A stretch of DNA of 64,000 bases from Rhodoplanes sp963724735 (lineage in GTDB: Bacteria > Pseudomonadota > Alphaproteobacteria > Rhizobiales > Xanthobacteraceae), in NCBI GenBank assembly GCA_963724735.1, contig CAVRVX010000008.1:1-64000 (forward strand), given 5' to 3'. Both the position numbers and the translations under genes were made by a program. The notes under the pieces are model-generated. The model saw nothing but the letters and a program-made list of their open reading frames with translations, had not been told where the DNA came from and made no database searches. Below are positions 59,235 to 64,000 of this stretch, piece by piece (position 1 is the first letter of the stretch; the number at the start of each line of letters is the position of its first letter).

Positions 59235-60079
59235 GCCTTGTCCATAGTTCACGTTTCCGTACGCCCCCCGTTTCATCCCGGACGGTCGCATCTCGCGAGT
59301 CCGGTTGGCGACCATGACTGTCCCGTGCCGTCTTCCTTGTCCTGCCGAGGCTCAAGCGCTCACTCGCATACACCCCTCGCAGCACGCGTTTACTGCACAG
59401 TTCGATAGCCGTGTGTCATTCCCAACTTACCCGGCACTGTGTCCGGCGTGGGCGGCACCTGATCTATCCGTCATGTCCGAGAGCCCCTTCGCACCCTCAA
59501 GGTGTTGCCTCTTGGGTAGCCGTGTTTCCACGGCTTAGACCAGAGTTACCCGGTCCTCTTTGCTACTATGGACTCATGCGCCGAACCTAGATCCTCTGCT
59601 TTTCTCTGCCATAGGCTCTGATCCACAGTCCTTGCAGGTTGCTGTGAGCCCCTGCTGCATCTAGGTCCTTCCCGGCGTTATCTCTGCAAATCTTTCCTCG
59701 GATCCCTGGCCCCCTACCACGGTGGCTGACAAGGTGCGCTTACCCGTTTCTTCCCCTGTCACATCGGCCTTCCCCAAATTCCCAGCGGGTCGGCTGCTCC
59801 ACATTAATCCGTTCAACGACTTCTGAACGGGGGGTGCTTTCGCGGCTGCAGTCATTCGATAATCTTCAGGCCTCCGAGTTTGCTGCCACCCAGGTCGTTC
59901 CCACCGCTGGCCATCCACTTCGGATGCCAGGGCGGCCGTGGCGTTTACGTCCGAGCACAGCGCGGTTTGTTACCTCCCCGCGCATCGGATATGCTAGCCG
60001 TCCGAACCGGGCAATTGACGGCATAGGTCTCTCACCTACAAGATTTGCAGCCTTGCCGGCCGCTACCGGGAACGTCCAC
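59235..60079 (-). mobile_element. truncated group II intron, 5' part
   Basis: Between the two HKD halves the minus strand carries about 845 bp of non-coding, structured sequence. Its start GTGGACGTTCCC (60079), the GTAGGTGAGAGACCTA block, CAGCCGACCCGCTGGGAATT and AGGCAACACCTTGAGGGTGC blocks, and a final ATGGACAAGGCTAAA resemble what I remember of bacterial group II intron 5' regions up to the first codons (MDKAK) of the intron-encoded reverse transcriptase. No reverse transcriptase, domain V or domain VI follows, so the 3' part is deleted and MDKAK is fused in frame to host codons. Confidence 0.5.
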
Positions 60080-60975
60080 CGGAGGGAGGACATTCCATCC
60101 ATCCGTGTCGCCGCTCTTGACCCAACCCTCGACAGCGCCTGCTTCTGCGGCGTCTACGAGCGCGACCCGACGGACGTTCTCGGTGAACACCCCTAGATCT
60201 TCAAGCTTGCGCAATACCTCTGGTTTTGCCGGCTTCGCGGACGGCTCCTCGTAAAAGCCGGAGCCGCACAGCAAGAGATTCCTCTTGCTGGTGCCTTTGC
60301 GAAAGCGCCGCCTGATTTGGTCGTGGAGGCTCTCGTCGAGCGAGTGGATGAACCGTGGCTGCCGGCCCTCGGGCTTGAACTCGGTGGCCTTTCCCAGAAG
60401 CACGGCCAATCGAGCGGTAAGCTTACGCTGTTTCGCCGAGAGCTCCTCTTCGTCACGATAAAATCGCGTCTCCAGCAGGCGGCCGACGAACTCGGCAGCC
60501 GCAGCGATGTCGGCGCGCTCGGCGGCTTTAGCGGTTCCGGTGAGGCGGTCTTCGAGGCGAAGGTCGACGGTCCAGACCAGTTCCAGCTGCCGTCTGGCCA
60601 ACTCGTAGGTGAGGTTTGCGGTGAGGACCGCCAGCCGCAGATGGACCGGTGCCGCCGTCCGGTTCCGTGAGAACGCGAGCAGGGCGAGCTTGGCGTGCAG
60701 GAGCGATTCCGGCAGAACCGACCGCGGCTGAAACTCGTGAAGGCCGGGAATCCGCCCGGGAGGGAACACGGTCTGGCGCGAGGGCGAAGCGTGTCCGTCG
60801 AGCATCAGGTACATCAGGACTTGGCCGAGTTCGGCCCGCTGGCGGGGTCGTAGCCCGCAAAATCGCTGGGCGGCCGCTTCGAGGAAGTCTTCGTCGCCGG
60901 TCATGGCGACCAGGGCGGCGCTGTGGCCGATCAAACCTTCGGGCGGGACGAATACGTCGAGAAGCACGTTCGCGG

Positions 60976-62017
60976 TCATGCTGACTTGGCCGGTTGGATG
61001 TCTCGCAGAAGCGAGTGAAAATTGGCGATGCGGAAGGTCCTGCCGGTGCGATCGGGCTCGATGGTGGCTGCGCCGTCTTCGAGCGGCCCCTGTTTTTCTG
61101 CTTCCTCGACCGAAGGATCGACGACCCGGAAGCGCAAGCCCCTCACTACACTGGCTCCGGAAAGCTCGAGCACTTGATCGACGCACGGGACGAGTGCCCG
61201 GATGGCTCCCTCGACATCCGCGGCTTCGAACGATCGTGCGAAAGCGCGGCTCGTCGGCTCCGCGACTTCCGCCTTGGCAGCCTTTTTCAGGAAGTTGGCG
61301 CTGGCGGTCTTGAACGCGCCGAAACTGTCGCGGACACGGCTGTCTCCCGCCAGCCTGGCGATCATCTCCCTTCCTCGGCCTTGCTCGACCGCCAGCGTCA
61401 GGGCCGAAGTGGCATCGCGGGCGCGGTCGAGCACGGCACCGAACGCGAGCGCGGCGACGATCTCGTCCGCCTGCTTTCCGCGGCCTGCGTCACGCAGTCG
61501 GGACACGACCATTTCCTCGATGTATTCCGTTGTCGGCTCTTTGGCGGCGCGTCCCAACGCACGAGAGAGACGGACCCGCGTCTCGGTCTTGAGGTGTTCC
61601 GTTGTGTCCAACAGCCGGCCTCTGACGATTTCCCGTTCGTCAGGAGTAGGCCGCTCGGGCGAGAGCGCTTTGAGCAGGCTATTGCGCACGCTGCTGACGT
61701 CGCGTTCGCCGTTGATCCATTCGACCAGCCATTTGCGAAGGCTGGCTCCGCCCTGCCCCACCCCTTGGCTCAGGAACGCCTCGACGAGTAGCTTGCCGAC
61801 ACCGGACAATTCGAACAGATCGAATCTCAGGCCGGTTGCAAAGCCGAGTCCGCCATCGGTCCGGAGTGCGCGGGACGCTGATTGGCGATGGGTATTCCGG
61901 ACGTAGTTCGTGGAATGCCGGAGTTCTCTCGAAATCCCAGACGTTGCTTTCCGTATCGCGACCAAATGCACGTGTGCCGAGGATCCGTTTAGAGCGCTCC
62001 TCCGGATCCTGCCGCAT
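60976..62017 (-). pseudogene. unrecognised first gene of the HKD-helicase operon, frameshifted
   Basis: The minus-strand ATG at 62017 opens MRQDPEERSKRILGTRAFGR and continues WDFERTPAFHEL. Near 61870 the frame changes, and the rest (GLRFDLFELSGVGKLLVEAF to DIQPAKSA, about 295 residues) reads on to 60976. It is helical, charged, has no membrane part, and matches no family I know. The segment ERDVSSVRNSLLKALSPERP and two Ala-rich helices stand out. Its stop overlaps the ATG of the HKD gene, so the products were made together. A helper or sensor role would be a guess. Confidence 0.6.
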
Positions 62018-62048
62018 CCGCCTCTTACTCGCAATCAGGTCGAGCTAA

Positions 62049-62158
62049 TGCAGATCCACACCACGACCTCAGAAAGCCGGCCGGGATTTCGCGAACTCGG
62101 AATTTCTCCGCGATCGTTGGAAGAAGAGCTCAAAACGATGCTCAGGCAAAGCAAATGA
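62049..62158 (+). pseudogene. short 3' gene fragment (NAD-dependent epimerase-like tail)
   Basis: The frame ending at 62158 closes with ESRPGFRELGISPRSLEEEL, then KTMLRQSK. An R-P-G-F-x-x-L-G-I-x-P-x-S-L-E-x pattern is typical of C-terminal ends of NAD-dependent epimerase/NDUFA9-like proteins. Only about 36 codons remain; the rest is missing. It could mark an old host or island gene cut by the operon. Confidence 0.3.
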
Positions 62159-62460
62159 GGAAACTCGTTGCCCCAAAGTAACCCTCAATAAAAGCGGCGG
62201 CAGAGGAACCGGCCGATGACGACCGTGCGGCACGGGCTACGCCTGAAACGCTCCTCTGCGTTCTTGTCTTTCCAGACATGCTGATAGATGCGTGGCGGGA
62301 GAAAACGTCGGCCTCAAGGGTGCTCGCTGCGCTCGCATCGTCTCCGGCGACCCAATCACAAAGGCGTTGTCATGTCGCACGTCGAGCGAACCTCTCGATA
62401 ATCGTGTCGGCCTCCCAGTCTCCGATGCGGCTTTTTGCGGCGACAATAGGAGGCCGCTGA
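62159..62460. repeat. scrambled IS30 micro-fragments
   Basis: Four short pieces match the IS30 copy to the right. 62261-62292 is the reverse complement of 63472-63503; 62293-62351 of 62988-63046; 62352-62394 is a direct copy of 63680-63722; 62396-62460 is the reverse complement of 63612-63676. No gene remains. The first 100 bp hold nothing recognisable. Confidence 0.88.
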
Positions 62461-62560
62461 ACCGCTTCGACGCCAGAACCCGAGGGAGGAGCCCGGTGCG
62501 TTAGCAGCGCACGCCGAGATCTGTGCGGGGGGCGGTCAGCAATGGCCGTCCCTACCGCGA
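62461..62560 (+). mobile_element. group II intron 3' end (domains V and VI)
   Basis: GAGCCCGGTGCG (62489-62500), TTAG and CAGCGCACGCCGAGATC form a domain-V-like stem with a 4-base loop. The following GGGGGGCGG...CCGTCCCTACCGCGAC makes a domain-VI-like stem ending in AC, as group II introns do. The block GAGGGAGGAGCC...CTACCGCGAC is what I recall as a common bacterial intron ending. It is on the plus strand, opposite to the 5' intron remnant at 59235-60079. Confidence 0.6.
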
Positions 62561-62775
62561 CTACACCAAGAGGCAAAGCCCAGGGCGGCCGGCAGGGACA
62601 CAGGCGAGGAAGCGGACGATCTTGCTACACAGCACGGGGTCGCGGCGAAGATGGTCGCCTATCTCCTCGGGCAACTTCGCGCTACCCTCAAGGCTCGCAT
62701 GGTTTCACGTGCACCGCGCGACGCGACCGAGCGTGTGTCGAACTTCAGGCCGTGGGAGATAAAGGCCGGTGCGTA
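62561..62775 (+). pseudogene. possible phage small-terminase-type 3' fragment
   Basis: Directly after the intron end an open frame reads GEEADDLATQHGVAAKMVAY, then LLGQLRATLKARMVSR and stops after NFRPWEIKAGA at 62775. It has no start; the intron joint cuts it. The helical character and position just before terminase-large-like sequence suggest a small terminase or similar phage gene. This is tentative. Confidence 0.35.
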
Positions 62776-62987
62776 GGCGCCGCAAGGATCATCTGAGCGA
62801 TGGCCGGGTCACTGGCGCCGACATCATCGCGTTTATCGAAGCGGTTTGCTTCGTCCCTGAAGGCCGTGACGTGGGGAAGCCGCTCCGACTACACGATTGC
62901 GCCGTTTCAAGTCCGAAGTGCAACAGGGCAGCATAGACGGCATGGCGGAGTGAGTGGCGGGGGAAAGGGTCGGGGTCAAGGGCTTTA
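62776..62987 (+). pseudogene. phage terminase large subunit, N-terminal fragment
   Basis: The frame reads LSDGRVTGADIIAFIEAV and CFVPEGRDVGKPLRL. The following APFQ occurs one frame over near 62902. The pattern of a G-x-R-V/I-I-x-F-I-E stretch, V-P-E-G-x-x-V-G-K-P-x-R-L and then x-P-F-Q is the start of many phage terminase large subunits. The copy is frameshifted and ends after about 60 codons next to the IS30 element, so it is a prophage relic. Confidence 0.55.
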
Positions 62988-63046
62988 GTCGCCGGAGACG
63001 ATGCGAGCGCAGCGAGCACCCTTGAGGCCGACGTTTTCTCCCGCCA

Positions 63047-64000
63047 GACTTTGCCATGTTGTGTATGCCGGTTTTTCTGGCGGTCAGATGGAGACTATCC
63101 TTGCGTGGGACAGCACATCTCACGGAGGAAAAATGCCCGAAGGCTATCTCCATCTGACCTGCGAACAACGCTGCCAGATTTACGCGCTCTTGCAAAGCGG
63201 CCACTCGCAAGCCCACATTGCGCGGCAAATTGGCGTCGATCCGTCGACGATCAGCCGCGAGCTTGTTCGCAACACCGGCGCGCGCGGCTATCGCTTCAAG
63301 CAAGCGCACGAGAAGGCCTCGCAGAGACGCGAAGAGGCCTCGGACAAGCCGCGCAAAATGACGCCAGATTTGGTGGAGCTGATCGAAGAAAAACTGACGC
63401 AAGAGCAGTGGAGTCCCGATCAGATCAGCGGGCGTCTGGCGAAGGATGGTGTCGCCTTTATCAGTCACGAGCGCATCTATCAGCATGTCTGGAAAGACAA
63501 GAAAGACGGGGGCACGCTGTATCTTCACTTGCGTCACAGCGGCAAAAAATACAACAGGCGCAAGGGCAAGAATTCGGGGCGCGGGCTGATTCCGAACCGC
63601 GTCGATATCGATCAGCGGCCTCCTATTGTCGCCGCAAAAAGCCGCATCGGAGACTGGGAGGCCGACACGATTATCGGCGCCAATCACAAAGGCGTTGTCA
63701 TGTCGCACGTCGAGCGAACCTCCAAATACACCAAGCTCGCCAAACTGCCGGACAAGAACGCGGACTTTGTCGTGCAGGCCTGCGCACGCGTGCTTTTGCC
63801 GCTCGCTGACCGCATCGAAACAATCACTTACGACAATGGAAAAGAGTTCGCCTCTCACGCCCAAATCGCAACCTCGCTGGGGGCACTATCCTATTTTGCC
63901 AGGCCCTATCACTCGTGGGAACGCGGCCTCAACGAACACACTAACGGCCTCTTCAGGCAGTACTTCCCAAAAGGTTCCGACCTCTCTATTTTGTCCGATG
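63047..64000 (+). mobile_element. IS30-family element, incomplete at the window edge
   Basis: The element holds the IS30-type transposase gene starting at 63133. Its left end is probably near 63047, where the 59-bp sequence shared with the scrambled block stops. The right end lies beyond the window. Confidence 0.75.
63133..64000 (+). CDS. IS30-family transposase (partial, runs off the window)
   Basis: ATG 63133 with GGAGGAAAA ahead. The N-terminal helix-turn-helix reads IYALLQSGHSQAHIARQIGV, then DPSTISREL. The DDE core follows: first Asp in GDWEADTIIG, second in TYDNGKEF, Glu in SWERGLNEHTNGLFRQYFPKG. At least 289 codons are present and the frame is open to the last base. The family usually has 300-380 residues, so little is missing. 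Confidence 0.95.
   Translation, partial: MPEGYLHLTCEQRCQIYALLQSGHSQAHIARQIGVDPSTISRELVRNTGARGYRFKQAHEKASQRREEASDKPRKMTPDLVELIEEKLTQEQWSPDQISGRLAKDGVAFISHERIYQHVWKDKKDGGTLYLHLRHSGKKYNRRKGKNSGRGLIPNRVDIDQRPPIVAAKSRIGDWEADTIIGANHKGVVMSHVERTSKYTKLAKLPDKNADFVVQACARVLLPLADRIETITYDNGKEFASHAQIATSLGALSYFARPYHSWERGLNEHTNGLFRQYFPKGSDLSILSD

Larger units (their letters stand above)
58135..60979 (-). pseudogene. HKD (phospholipase D / TDP1-like) protein, split by an intron remnant and a 31-bp duplication
   Basis: The minus-strand ATG at 60979 overlaps the upstream stop (ATGA). The first part (to about 60080, about 300 residues) has an HKD-type half-site: His95, Lys97 (LLHAKLAL) and Asn122 (VLTANLT). The second part (59230 down) has the other half-site: LHAKFIYV and GSGNLSRRG. 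Two HxK...N half-sites in one chain are the TDP1/PLD fold. Between the parts lies a group II intron-like remnant. At 58428-58489 a 31-bp tandem duplication shifts the frame; without it the acidic DDEEDDDDPDGG linker leads to a C-terminal domain ending AWGLQ at 58135. No part is functional as it stands. Confidence 0.65.

Noticed and set aside
59305..60196. Small open frames within the intron-like stretch
   Set aside because: They have no protein features, and the stretch is better explained as structured non-coding RNA sequence.
46594..64000. A CRISPR array in the mobile region
   Set aside because: The repeats found are tandem duplications, IS ends and long direct repeats; none shows regular repeat-spacer spacing, and no cas gene is present.

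Overview
The window is a 64 kb piece of a high-GC alphaproteobacterial chromosome. Its gene content and order point to Hyphomicrobiales (Rhizobiales): an F1 ATP synthase operon atpH-A-G-D-C without Fo genes, a hemC-hemD-mitofilin-hemY block divergent from tsaD-gpsA, PHA genes phaB and phaR, an IalB-like protein, an NnrS protein, and a perfect FixK/FNR-type box in front of hemN. A family-level placement cannot be made from the sequence alone.

Region 1 (about 1-46,100) is intact, densely coded core chromosome. It holds an Old Yellow Enzyme reductase, an ABC-F ATPase, CBS-domain and phosphohistidine-phosphatase-like proteins, phaB, a ferritin-like DUF892 protein, hemN, a patatin-like lipase, an IalB family protein, phhB, a membrane site-2 protease with CBS domains and a TAXI-type binding protein. 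Further along come typA, a small membrane-glycan module (methyltransferase, EamA-like, GT2, DUF2304), haem synthesis genes, tsaD, gpsA, the ATP synthase operon with an ohr gene inside it, nnrS and rlpA. The block ends with a glycogen operon (glgP-glgC-glgA), a Na+/H+ antiporter, mtgA, rpmF and phaR. These genes are uninterrupted, have good starts, and show several ATGA/GTGA overlaps.

Region 2 (about 46,100-64,000) is a decaying mobile region. It begins with a P4-type tyrosine integrase that is frameshifted before its catalytic tyrosine. An 866-bp segment including the integrase 3' end is directly repeated, and the second copy carries an IS1634-type element with a 5-bp target duplication. Next come a frameshifted dprA translationally coupled to a HAD hydrolase, which is split by a second IS1634-type element. 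The transposase of that element is an in-frame fusion of an IS21 IstA N-terminus to an IS1634 transposase body.

The part most likely to be new biology lies on the minus strand at about 55,150-62,017. It is a translationally coupled operon of an unrecognised protein, an HKD/phospholipase-D-like protein and an SNF2-like helicase, followed at 65 bp by the start of a DUF2779/Cas4-like nuclease. Every gene in it is broken: single-base frameshifts, an exact 31-bp tandem duplication, an exact 16-bp tandem duplication, and a truncated group II intron. The composition (nuclease-like, helicase, nuclease, in a mobile island) resembles an anti-phage system, but that function is inference. The window ends in prophage terminase remnants, a group II intron 3' end, scrambled IS30 micro-fragments and an IS30-type transposase running off the edge.
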